Assembly (NCBI RefSeq): GCF_010548375.1
Contig: NZ_JAAGLY010000005.1
Span: 248,001-312,000 of the forward strand
DNA length: 64,000 nt
From: Streptomyces sp. SID13726
GTDB taxonomy: Bacteria > Actinomycetota > Actinomycetes > Streptomycetales > Streptomycetaceae
Direction of reading: 5' to 3'
The notes beneath the pieces are model-generated. The model searched no databases. It saw nothing but the letters and a program-made list of their open reading frames with translations, and was not told the DNA's origin. Both the position numbers and the translations under genes were made by a program. How positions within the stretch are numbered: position 1 is the stretch's first letter; each line of letters starts with the position of its first letter. This document shows, piece by piece, positions 28,655 through 36,866 of the stretch.

Positions 28655-28861
28655 AACGGCCTCCTCGGTGCGCTCCGGATCGACGGGAGCGGACGCCTCG
28701 TCAGCGTAACGAAACAGCAGAACCGTTTAACCCTCACCGAGCGTGACATCCCCGTGTCCGCGCACGTCATCGGCCTGATACCGTCCCGGCCAACGGCCGA
28801 ATTCTCTTCCACGATGGTTTACCGGTCCGCCAAATCCGTTTCGTCGCTGAGAGGTTGGAGC

Positions 28862-29839
28862 ATGCCGGACGACGCCGCTGCCCGTGCCGCCGCAGAAGCC
28901 CGCGCCGCGGCCGAGGAGGAGTCGGCCTTCTCGCACCCGGCCGTCGACCCCGACGCCACGGGCGCGTACGGCGACGATCCCGACCAGGTGATCGACTTCT
29001 ACGCCCCGCGCGGGGAGGCCTTCGCCGGTGCGGGACTTGCGCCGCTGGTCGTCGTCCTGCACGGCGGGGCCTGGCGGGCGACGTACGACCGACGCCATGT
29101 GACCCCGTTCGCGGACTTCCTGGCCCGGCGCGGTTTCGCGGTGGCCAACGTGGAGTACCGGCGCGGTGGGGCGTCGATTCCGGGGCAGGCGAGCGGTGTC
29201 GAGGGCGCGCCGGGGTTCGGTGCGGACGGGCCGTCGTCGCCGGGTGCCGGTGTCCGGAGTCTCAACGGCGCTCTGCCGGCCGGGCGTTGGCCCGAGACCT
29301 TCGACGACGTGGCCGCGGCGATCGACGCGCTTCCCGGGCTCGTACGGGAGTTTCTGCCGCAGGCCGATCCGCGCCGCATGGTGATGACCGGGCACTCCGC
29401 CGGCGGGCACCTCGCGCTGTGGGCCGCGGCCCGGCACGTCCTGCCCGCGGACTCCGGCTGGCGCACCGACCGGCCCGCCCCGCTGCGCGGGGTCGTCGCG
29501 CTCGCCCCGATCGCCGACTTCACGGTCGCCGAGAAGCTGGACGTGTGCGGCGGCGCCTGCCGTCAACTCCTGGGCGGCGACGAGGGGTTCGCGGTCCGGC
29601 TGCCGTACGCCGACCCCGCGCTCCTGCTCCCCACCGGCATCGCGACGACCCTCGTCCAGGGCCGCACCGACAGGGTCGTACCGCAGGCGGTGGCGGAGGC
29701 GTACGCCGACGCGGCGGCGAAGGCGGGCGAGGTGGTGGGGCTGACGCTGCTGGAGGATGTCGGCCACTTTCCGCTGATCGATCCGGCGGCGGATGCGTGT
29801 GCGGTGGTGGCGGAGGAGATCGCGCAGCTGGCTTGGTGA
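28862..29839 (+). CDS. Alpha/beta hydrolase, kynurenine formamidase-like
   Basis: The 325-aa hydrolase carries the HGG oxyanion motif (VVVLHGGAWRATYDRRHVTP), the nucleophile elbow MTGHSAGGHLALWAA, a catalytic Asp in LVQGRTDRVVPQA and a final His in LEDVGHFPLIDPA. This HGG/GHSAGGHLA combination is shared with arylformamidases of the AFMID/BNA7 type, and with kynA and kynU nearby it most likely hydrolyses N-formylkynurenine (inference). ATG 28862 follows GAGAGGTTGGAG. It is divergent from the TetR gene with a 207-bp shared control region. Roughly 25 residues near 115-140 (Gly/Pro/Ala-rich) look like a loop insertion. Confidence 0.82.
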   Translation: MPDDAAARAAAEARAAAEEESAFSHPAVDPDATGAYGDDPDQVIDFYAPRGEAFAGAGLAPLVVVLHGGAWRATYDRRHVTPFADFLARRGFAVANVEYRRGGASIPGQASGVEGAPGFGADGPSSPGAGVRSLNGALPAGRWPETFDDVAAAIDALPGLVREFLPQADPRRMVMTGHSAGGHLALWAAARHVLPADSGWRTDRPAPLRGVVALAPIADFTVAEKLDVCGGACRQLLGGDEGFAVRLPYADPALLLPTGIATTLVQGRTDRVVPQAVAEAYADAAAKAGEVVGLTLLEDVGHFPLIDPAADACAVVAEEIAQLAW

Positions 29840-30042
29840 GGGGGCGGGGGCCGGGTGTCGGCTGTCGGGTGCCTGTCTTCTTTCCCTTGCCGTGCCGGTC
29901 TCTCCCCGTCCCGGTGATACCCGTAATACCTGAGAGCTACGACTCGGAAGAGCTCCCTGGCGGGACGCGGACGATGCCTCCCGCTCCGTAACTTCCCATC
30001 CAGACAAGCCCGATGACCGGGCGCACTGGAAGGGACGGGGAC

Positions 30043-31263
30043 GTGGGGAGCAGCTGGAGGGGTTGGCGGTGGCGGCCGGGGCGGGCCGATGAGCACGGTG
30101 ACTTCGGTGGCTCGCGTGGGTCCGTGGCCGTGGGTGGCGGTGCGGCTGGTGACCCGCGTGGGTCCGTGGCCGTGGCTGGTGGTGCGTCCGGCGACCGGCG
30201 TGGGTCGGCGGAACTCACCTCGCAGGGCGACCGGCGGGGCTCGGCGGAACCCACCTCGCACGGCGACCGGCGTGGACCGTCGAAGTCCGCCTCGCGCTCA
30301 GGTCGCCGTATCCGCAGATGGCGCCGGGGTCTCCTCGCCGCTCTCATCACCGCCGCGGTGGTGGTCCCCCTCTCCGCGGCCACCCGCCCGGAGATCCCCT
30401 CCCCGCCGCCCGCGAACCTCCCGCGGCCCACCGTGGCCACCCTCGACCGGATCTACGCCGCCAACAGCGCCAACGCCGCACAGGCCGCCCGTACGGCACG
30501 GGCCCACGGCGACACGCACCGTGCCGCGGCGGACCGGGAGATGGCCGCCCCCACCCGTCACCTCCTCGCCTTCGACGGCCGGGGCAACGGAAAGGCGGCA
30601 GAGGTCTTCGGCGACCTCGCCCGCGCCGACCACGTGGCCGTCCTGGTCCCCGGCTCCGACACCTCGCTGGACACCTACCCGCGCTTCCGGGCGACCGCGG
30701 ATGCCCTGTACCGCCGGCTGACCGGCACCGCCCCCGAGGGCACCCGCAGCGCGGTGATCGCCTGGCTCGGCTACCGCACCCCGGACACGGTCAGCACCAC
30801 GGTCCTCACCACGGGCCGGGCCGACGAAGCCGCCCCCGACCTGCGCGAGTTCATACGACGACTGCACGGCGTCGTCGGCCGGCACACCACCGTCTCCCTC
30901 GTGTGCCACTCCTACGGCACGGTGGTCTGCGCCCGGGCCGCCGCCCACCTGGACATCGACGACCTGGCGCTCGTCGGCAGCCCCGGCACCGGTTCCGGCA
31001 CCGCCGCCGCCCTGCACACCCGTGCCCGGGTCTGGGCGGCGAGGGGCAAGGACGACTGGATCGGCGAGGTCCCGCACATCAGGACCGACCTCTTCGGCGT
31101 GCGCGTCGGCTTCGGCACCGACCCGGTCTCCCCGGCCTTCGGCGCCCATGTCTTCGCCGCGGGCGCGGGCGGCCACAGCGACTACTTCACCCCGGGCTCG
31201 GTCTCCCTGGCCAACCTCGCCCGGATCGTCCTCGGAGACACCGCGGAGGTGAGCCGTGCCTGA
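30043..31263 (+). CDS. Membrane-anchored DUF1023-type alpha/beta hydrolase with repetitive N-terminus
   Basis: About 406 aa. Residues 15-75 are a repetitive, Gly/Ser/Arg-rich segment with duplicated GSVAV.GGAA/S units and then duplicated GDRRGSAE units. A basic stretch and transmembrane helix (WRRGLLAALITAAVVVPLSA) follow, then a DUF1023-like hydrolase with VLVPGSDTSLDTYPRFRATA, the nucleophile motif SLVCHSYGTVVCARAAAHL (GxSxG replaced by CHSYG), and a late GGHSDYF His. GTG 30043 is preferred because GGAAGGGA precedes it; ATG 30013 is in frame. Its stop overlaps the acyltransferase start by 8 nt. Confidence 0.8.
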   Translation: MGSSWRGWRWRPGRADEHGDFGGSRGSVAVGGGAAGDPRGSVAVAGGASGDRRGSAELTSQGDRRGSAEPTSHGDRRGPSKSASRSGRRIRRWRRGLLAALITAAVVVPLSAATRPEIPSPPPANLPRPTVATLDRIYAANSANAAQAARTARAHGDTHRAAADREMAAPTRHLLAFDGRGNGKAAEVFGDLARADHVAVLVPGSDTSLDTYPRFRATADALYRRLTGTAPEGTRSAVIAWLGYRTPDTVSTTVLTTGRADEAAPDLREFIRRLHGVVGRHTTVSLVCHSYGTVVCARAAAHLDIDDLALVGSPGTGSGTAAALHTRARVWAARGKDDWIGEVPHIRTDLFGVRVGFGTDPVSPAFGAHVFAAGAGGHSDYFTPGSVSLANLARIVLGDTAEVSRA

Positions 31264-32524
31264 CACCCAGGACTCCCTGCACTCCCAGTACTCCCCGCAC
31301 TCTTCGGACGGCCGACGTGACGGCATACGCGGGGGCCTGATCCGCATACGCCGAGCCGCCGCCCGTGTCGACGCGGCGACACCTCCCGACCGGGACCGCG
31401 CGGTCGACGCCCTGCGCGCCTTCGCGATCCTCGGTGTCGTCCTCGGCCACTGGCTGGTGACGGCCCTGGTGGTCGACGGCGGCACACTGCGCACCGCGAG
31501 CCCGCTGGGGCACATGCCGTGGCTGGCCCCGATCTCCTGGGCGTTTCAGACCCTGGCGGTGTTCTTCCTGGTGGGCGGCCATGTGGCGACCCGCGGCTAC
31601 AGATCGGCGCGGGCCCGCGGGACGACGTACGGACAGTGGCTGAGGAGCCGTCTCGCGCGGCTGTTCAAGCCGGTCGCCGCCGTCCTCGTGCTGTGGACGG
31701 TGACCGCGACGGCCCTGCTGCTGACGGGCGCGGGGTCCGCCACCGTCCACACGCTGGTCAAGCTCGCGCTGTCCCCGCTGTGGTTCCTGCTGGTGTTCGG
31801 CGCCCTGACGGCGGCGACCCCGCTGCTGCTGCGCCTGCACCCGCTGTGGCCGCTGGCCGTCGTCCTCCACGTGGACCTGGTGCGCTTCGGTCTCGGCGGC
31901 CCGGACTGGCTCGGCTGGGTGAACCTGGCGGCCGGCTGGCTGGTGCCGTACACCCTGGGCGCGGCCTGGACGCGGGGCGAGCTGGAGGGGCGGCGCGTGG
32001 GGTGGCTGCTGTTCGGGGGCGGGGTGGTGACGACCGCCGGGCTGATCGTGCTGGCGGGCTATCCGGCGTCCATGGTCGGGGTGCCCGGTGCCCAGGTCTC
32101 CAACCTGAACCCGCCGACCCTGGCCGCCGTCACCTTCGGCCTCGCCCAGTGCGGTCTCGCCCTGCTGCTGCGCGACCGGCTGCGCGGGGCCATGCGACGC
32201 CCGCTGCCGTGGGCGGGGGTGGCGCTGGTCAACCTGTCCGCGATGACCGTCTTCCTCTGGCACCAGACGGCGCTGATGGCCACCACGGCCACCGGTCTCG
32301 CCCTGGGCCGGCTCCCCGGTCTGCACACCGTCCCCGACGGACTGGGCTGGGTGGCGGCCCGGCTGGCCTGGCTGCCGGTCTTCGCTCTCGTCCTGACGGT
32401 CTGCTGGGCCGCCTTCCGGTCCTACGAGCAGGGGCCGCGCAGGGCCGGGGGCCGTCCGTCGAGGGTGATCCGCGTCCATCGCGGGGCGGACCGGACGGCG
32501 GCGAAGGCGGGGCGTCGTGCCTAG
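31256..32524 (+). CDS. Acyltransferase 3 family membrane protein
   Basis: A 422-aa polytopic protein with about ten helices. The family's conserved opening is present: RDRAVDALRAFAILGVVLGH with the catalytic-type His, then WAFQTLAVFFLVGGHVA and RSRLARLFKP (basic loop). Acyltransferase-3 proteins O-acylate extracellular or lipid-linked glycans, or antibiotics. GTG 31256 overlaps the hydrolase end. It shares a plus-strand run with the following sensor kinase gene, whose start overlaps or is close to its stop. Confidence 0.85.
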   Translation: MPDTQDSLHSQYSPHSSDGRRDGIRGGLIRIRRAAARVDAATPPDRDRAVDALRAFAILGVVLGHWLVTALVVDGGTLRTASPLGHMPWLAPISWAFQTLAVFFLVGGHVATRGYRSARARGTTYGQWLRSRLARLFKPVAAVLVLWTVTATALLLTGAGSATVHTLVKLALSPLWFLLVFGALTAATPLLLRLHPLWPLAVVLHVDLVRFGLGGPDWLGWVNLAAGWLVPYTLGAAWTRGELEGRRVGWLLFGGGVVTTAGLIVLAGYPASMVGVPGAQVSNLNPPTLAAVTFGLAQCGLALLLRDRLRGAMRRPLPWAGVALVNLSAMTVFLWHQTALMATTATGLALGRLPGLHTVPDGLGWVAARLAWLPVFALVLTVCWAAFRSYEQGPRRAGGRPSRVIRVHRGADRTAAKAGRRA

Positions 32525-32534
32525 GGTGGTCGGC

Positions 32535-33959
32535 GTGACGGAGACGGGGACCCGGCAGCTGGTCGTGGGGAGCGTGCGGCGCCGGCTGCGCCTTCTGCGG
32601 CAGGACCTGTGGACGCTGCGGGCCGACCCGCTGCCCCCGTCGGTCTGGCTGCGCTGGCTGCCGCACGGCGTGGTGTGCCTGGCGGCGCTGGGCATCGCGC
32701 TCGGCGACATGGCCCAGCTCCAGGACAACGGTTATCTGGGGTTCGCGTTCGCCTTCCCGATCGGCGTCGCGCAGGGCGGTGCCGCGGTGCTCGCGCTGTG
32801 GCGGCCCATCCCGGCGTGGTGGCTGTCGCTCGCGGCCACCGTGGTGGGGGCGGTCGCGCTGCACGGCCGGCTGAGCATGGAACACGGCGTCACCTTCACC
32901 TGGCCCTGGACCGTGGCCGGGATCATCGCCCACCTCTTCGTGCTGCTGCTGGTCGGACTGCGGGTGCCCACCCGGGTCTCCGCCGAGGTGCTGGCCGGCA
33001 CCGCCCTGGTCACATACGTCCTGCAAGGCCTGTGGGGTGCGGCGAACTACCAGCCCACCGGCGTGATAGCGGTCTGCCTCTCCGCGATCACCGTGGTGCT
33101 CGGCATGGCGCTGCGCGGGCGCCGCGAGGCCCGCACCGAGCTCGACCGGCAGACCACGCTCACCACGGAGGAGCGGGCCCGGCGCACTCTGCTGGAGGAG
33201 CGCAGCCGGATCGCGCGCGAGCTGCACGACGTGGTCGCCCATCACATGTCCGTCATCTCGATCCAGGCACAGGTCGCCCCGCACCTCGTGGAGAACCCGT
33301 CCGAGGAGCTCCAGGAGAACCTCGCGGGCATCCGGCAGAACGCGCTGGAGGCGCTGACCGAGCTGCGCCGGGTCCTGGGCGTGCTGCGCGCCGAGCACCC
33401 CGACGCCCCCGAGCAGGGCGCCGACCCCGGCACCGGTACCGCGCCGCACGCCCCGCAGCCCACCCTCGACCGGATCGACGCGCTGGTGGAGAACACCCGG
33501 GCCGCGGGCGCGACCGTGACGCTCCGGGTCAGCGGCGAGCGGTGGTCGCTGCCGTCGGGCGTGGAACTGTCGGCGTACCGCATCGCGCAGGAGGCCCTCA
33601 GCAACGTCCTGCGGCACGCACCGGGCGCACAGGCCCACGTCCACATCGCCTACCTCCCCAACGGCGTGGTCGTGGAGGTCACCAACACCCACCCGACGAG
33701 ACCCGCACCGCCCTCCCACGGCGCCGGCCACGGTCTCCTCGGCATGCGGGAACGCGCCACAATGCTCAACGGCACACTGCGGGCGGGGCCCGACCGGGAC
33801 GGGGGCTACAGGGTGTACGCCTACCTTCCGGTGTCTCCGGACGACGAGACCGGGGCTCCGGAATCCGGGGCCGCCGAGGCACCGGTCCCGGCCGACCAGG
33901 CCGCGGCCCCCACCGCCACCTCCGCCCCGCCCGACGACCCGAAGGACGACACCGCATGA
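32535..33959 (+). CDS. Sensor histidine kinase (NarX/HisKA_3 type), pair 1
   Basis: About 474 aa. The N-terminal half has five or six membrane helices without a large extracellular domain (intramembrane-sensing layout). The dimerisation/phosphoacceptor region is LLEERSRIARELHDVVAHHM with His in ELHD (about residue 231), followed by a GHKL ATPase domain (YRIAQEALSNVLRHAPGAQA as N box, GHGLLGMRERATML as G box). An acidic Ala/Pro tail ends the protein. The GTG at 32535 is preferred over 32517, as AGGGTGG lies upstream. The stop overlaps the regulator start (ATGA). Confidence 0.9.
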   Translation: MTETGTRQLVVGSVRRRLRLLRQDLWTLRADPLPPSVWLRWLPHGVVCLAALGIALGDMAQLQDNGYLGFAFAFPIGVAQGGAAVLALWRPIPAWWLSLAATVVGAVALHGRLSMEHGVTFTWPWTVAGIIAHLFVLLLVGLRVPTRVSAEVLAGTALVTYVLQGLWGAANYQPTGVIAVCLSAITVVLGMALRGRREARTELDRQTTLTTEERARRTLLEERSRIARELHDVVAHHMSVISIQAQVAPHLVENPSEELQENLAGIRQNALEALTELRRVLGVLRAEHPDAPEQGADPGTGTAPHAPQPTLDRIDALVENTRAAGATVTLRVSGERWSLPSGVELSAYRIAQEALSNVLRHAPGAQAHVHIAYLPNGVVVEVTNTHPTRPAPPSHGAGHGLLGMRERATMLNGTLRAGPDRDGGYRVYAYLPVSPDDETGAPESGAAEAPVPADQAAAPTATSAPPDDPKDDTA

Positions 33960-34693
33960 CGAGCGGCACGAGCGGCACGAACGGTGAGAGCGGCACGAAC
34001 GGCATGGGCGGCGGGCGCGCCCCCGGCGCCGACATCCGCGTCCTGATCGCCGACGACCAGCAGATGGTCCGGCAGGGCTTCAGCGTGCTGCTGGGCGCGC
34101 AGCCCGGGATCGACGTGGTCGGGCAGGCGGTCGACGGTCTGGACGCCGTCGCCAAGGTCGCCGAACTGGTGCCGGACGTCGTCCTGATGGACATCCGGAT
34201 GCCCGAGCTGGGCGGCATCGAGGCCACCCGCAGGATCACCGGCGAGCGCCCGGAGATCAGGGTGCTGGTGCTGACGACCTTCGACCTCGACGAGTACGTG
34301 TACGAGGCGCTGCGGGCCGGTGCCTCCGGGTTCCTGCTCAAGGACGCCTCCGCGGAGCAGCTCGCCGAGGCGGTGCGGGTGGTGGCGGCCGGGGACGCGC
34401 TGCTCGCGCCCGGGATCACCCGGCGGCTGATCGCCGAGTTCTCCCGTCTCGACGACCGCCCCCGGGCCCCGCTCAGGCGCCGGGTCGGCGAGCTGACCGA
34501 GCGGGAGACGGAGGTCCTCGCGCTCATCGCGCAGGGCCTGTCGAACGCGGAGATCGCCGAGCGCCTCGTGGTGGCCGAGCAGACGGTGAAGACCCACGTC
34601 GGCCGCATCCTGGTGAAGCTGGGGCTGAGGGACCGGACGCAGGCGGCGGTGTTCGCGTACGAGTCGGGGCTGGTGCGGCCCTCGGGCTACTGA
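33956..34693 (+). CDS. NarL/LuxR-type response regulator, pair 1
   Basis: The 245-aa regulator has a short Gly/Ser/Thr-rich extension (residues 1-25), a receiver domain with the acidic pair ADDQ, the phosphorylation Asp in VVLMDIRMPE and the Lys in FLLKDASAEQ, then a LuxR HTH (ELTERETEVLALIAQGLSNA, VAEQTVKTHVGRILVKLGL). ATG 33956 overlaps the kinase stop by 4 nt. It is strongly similar to the regulator at 36166, pointing to duplication of the whole pair. Confidence 0.92.
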   Translation: MTSGTSGTNGESGTNGMGGGRAPGADIRVLIADDQQMVRQGFSVLLGAQPGIDVVGQAVDGLDAVAKVAELVPDVVLMDIRMPELGGIEATRRITGERPEIRVLVLTTFDLDEYVYEALRAGASGFLLKDASAEQLAEAVRVVAAGDALLAPGITRRLIAEFSRLDDRPRAPLRRRVGELTERETEVLALIAQGLSNAEIAERLVVAEQTVKTHVGRILVKLGLRDRTQAAVFAYESGLVRPSGY

Positions 34694-34710
34694 CCTCGTC
34701 CCTGCCCGGA

Positions 34711-34753
34711 CCAGTAGTACCTGAGAGGGATGCCGAAGGACCCCTCTCACTGG
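34711..34753 (+). terminator. Hairpin between the two sensor/regulator pairs
   Basis: A two-part stem: CCAGT (34711-34715) with ACTGG (34749-34753), and GAGAGGG (34723-34729) with CCCTCTC (34742-34748). It sits 18 nt after the first regulator stop and 40 nt before the second kinase start. It may be a terminator or part of the second operon's leader. Confidence 0.5.
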
Positions 34754-34792
34754 TGACGACGGGGACCCCCGCCCCCGCCTACCGTTTTCATC

Positions 34793-36169
34793 GTGACCAA
34801 TACGACCGAGACGCACACGACACCTCTGCGGGGCGGCAGCGGAGGGTACGACGCGTACAAGCCGCGCAGCCCGGAGTTCCGGGCCGCCGTGGACGCCCTG
34901 CGCGGCCTGCGGCACGACCTGATCAGTGACGCCTTCGCCTACCGGCCGCTGCCTCCCCTGCGCGTCGACAAGGGGCTTTCCCGCCTCCCGTCCGGCCGGC
35001 TGCGGGAGTACGCGATCTGGACACCCCATGCGCTGATCACCGCGGTCGGCCTGCTCGCCATGATCATCGGCGCGGACACCAGCCACCAGGGCACGACCAC
35101 AAACCTCTTCGTCGGTCTGTTCGCCCTGGCCCCGATCCTGCTGACCACGGTGCGGCCGGTCATGGCCTTCTGGCTGTCGTTGGCCGCGACCCTGATCACC
35201 TATCCGGTGGCGTCCGTCAACGCCTGGCAGCAGAACTGGCCATGGCTGCCGGGCGGCTTCGCCTGCCACCTCGTCGTGCTCACCGTGGTGGCCGTGCGCA
35301 CCAGGCCGCGTACGGCTGCCTGGATGTGGTTGCTGACCGGGGCCTACGGCCTGATATGGCAGGGCACCCTCGGCGACAGCCACTACGACCGCTCCAACAC
35401 CGTGGAGATGCTGTTCGTCTCCGCCCTGGCCCTGCTCGTCGTGAGCGTGTGGCACATACGCCGGGACGCCGCGCAGACGGTGACCGCCCAGCAGACGGTG
35501 ACCGCCCACGAGCGCTCCCGCCGCACCCTGCTGGAGGAGCGCACGACCATCGCCCGTGAGCTGCACGACGTGGTCGCCCACCACATGTCGGTCGTCGCCA
35601 TCCAGGCGGAGGCCGCGCCCTACCGGGTGGAGAACCCGCCGCCGGAGCTGGAGAAGGCGTTCGCCACCATCCGGGAGAACGCGGTGGCGGCCCTCACCGA
35701 GCTGCGCCGGGTCCTGGGCGTGGTGCGCGCCGAGGACTACGAGGCGCCGGACGCCCCGCAGCCCACCCTCGCCGATCTGGACGCCCTGCTCGCCAATGTG
35801 CGGGAGGCGGGCCTCGACGTCGAGAAGGCGGTCACCGGAGCGGTGCGCGAACTCCCGCAGGGCGTCGAGCTGTCGGCGTACCGGATCGTGCAGGAGGCAC
35901 TGAGCAACACCCTGCGCCACGCCCCCGGGGCGAGCGCGCGGGTCGAGGTCGGGTACGTCCTGGGCGGCCTGGGCCTGCGCGTGGTCAACGGCCCGCTGCC
36001 CCAGCCGTCGCTGGTGAAGCCCTCGCCCGGAGCGGGACACGGCATCACCGGCATGCGGGAGCGGGTCTCCATGCTGAACGGCGAGATGACAGCGGGCCCG
36101 ACGGACGAGGGAGGGTACGAGGTGACGGTGTTCCTGCCGGTGCCGCGCATGGACGAGGACGACGTATGA
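34793..36169 (+). CDS. Sensor histidine kinase (HisKA_3 type), pair 2
   Basis: The 458-aa kinase is a paralogue of the pair-1 kinase with the same plan: a soluble N-terminus of about 85 residues, four to six membrane helices, the phosphoacceptor LLEERTTIARELHDVVAHHM, then the GHKL domain (YRIVQEALSNTLRHAPGASA, GHGITGMRERVSML). A short duplicated sequence TVTAQQTVTAHERS precedes the dimerisation helix. GTG 34793 starts the frame and its stop overlaps the regulator by 4 nt (ATGA). The signal is unknown. Confidence 0.91.
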   Translation: MTNTTETHTTPLRGGSGGYDAYKPRSPEFRAAVDALRGLRHDLISDAFAYRPLPPLRVDKGLSRLPSGRLREYAIWTPHALITAVGLLAMIIGADTSHQGTTTNLFVGLFALAPILLTTVRPVMAFWLSLAATLITYPVASVNAWQQNWPWLPGGFACHLVVLTVVAVRTRPRTAAWMWLLTGAYGLIWQGTLGDSHYDRSNTVEMLFVSALALLVVSVWHIRRDAAQTVTAQQTVTAHERSRRTLLEERTTIARELHDVVAHHMSVVAIQAEAAPYRVENPPPELEKAFATIRENAVAALTELRRVLGVVRAEDYEAPDAPQPTLADLDALLANVREAGLDVEKAVTGAVRELPQGVELSAYRIVQEALSNTLRHAPGASARVEVGYVLGGLGLRVVNGPLPQPSLVKPSPGAGHGITGMRERVSMLNGEMTAGPTDEGGYEVTVFLPVPRMDEDDV

Positions 36170-36831
36170 CGATCCGTGTGCTGGTCGCGGACGACCAGAT
36201 GATGGTCCGCGAGGGCTTCTCGGTACTGCTCAACGCGATGCCGGACATCGAGGTGGTCGGCGAGGCGGTCAACGGCCGTGAGGCGGTGGACCGGGTCCGT
36301 GAGCTCGCCCCCGACGTCGTCCTGATGGACATCCGGATGCCCGAGCTGAACGGCATCGAGGCGACCAGGGAGATCGTCGCGTCCGACGGCACCTCCAAGG
36401 TCCTGGTGCTGACCACCTTCGACCTCGACGAGTACGTCTACCAGGCACTGCGCGCCGGCGCCTCGGGCTTCCTCCTGAAGGACGCCTCCGCCCGCCAACT
36501 GGCCGACGGCGTAAGGGTGGTGGCCTCCGGCGAGGCTCTTCTCGCCCCCTCCGTCACCAAACGCCTGATCACGGAGTTCTCCAAACTCTCCGAGATCCCC
36601 CGCCTCCTGCCCTCGGCCCAGGCGTCCTACGGCGACCTCACCGACCGTGAGACAGAGGTTCTCGTCCTCATCGCGCACGGCCTCTCGAACTCCGAGATGG
36701 CCGAGCGCCTGGTGGTGGCCGAGTCCACCATCAAGACCCACGTCAGCCGCATCCTGGTGAAGCTGGGGCTGAGGGACCGGACACAGGCGGCGGTGTTCGC
36801 GTACGAGGCCCGGCTGGTGACACCCGGGTAG
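36166..36831 (+). CDS. NarL/LuxR-type response regulator, pair 2
   Basis: The 221-aa regulator has a receiver with ADDQ, phosphorylation site VVLMDIRMPELNGIEATRE, the switch region VLTTFDLDEYVYQALRAGAS, the Lys in FLLKDASARQ and a C-terminal LuxR HTH (LTDRETEVLVLIAHGLSNSE, VAESTIKTHVSRILVKLGL). Long identical stretches with the pair-1 regulator indicate tandem duplication. It is coupled to its kinase by ATGA. Confidence 0.93.
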   Translation: MTIRVLVADDQMMVREGFSVLLNAMPDIEVVGEAVNGREAVDRVRELAPDVVLMDIRMPELNGIEATREIVASDGTSKVLVLTTFDLDEYVYQALRAGASGFLLKDASARQLADGVRVVASGEALLAPSVTKRLITEFSKLSEIPRLLPSAQASYGDLTDRETEVLVLIAHGLSNSEMAERLVVAESTIKTHVSRILVKLGLRDRTQAAVFAYEARLVTPG

Positions 36832-36866
36832 GGCGGCGGGGGTGGGGCCCTCTGCGCGGGGTGGCG

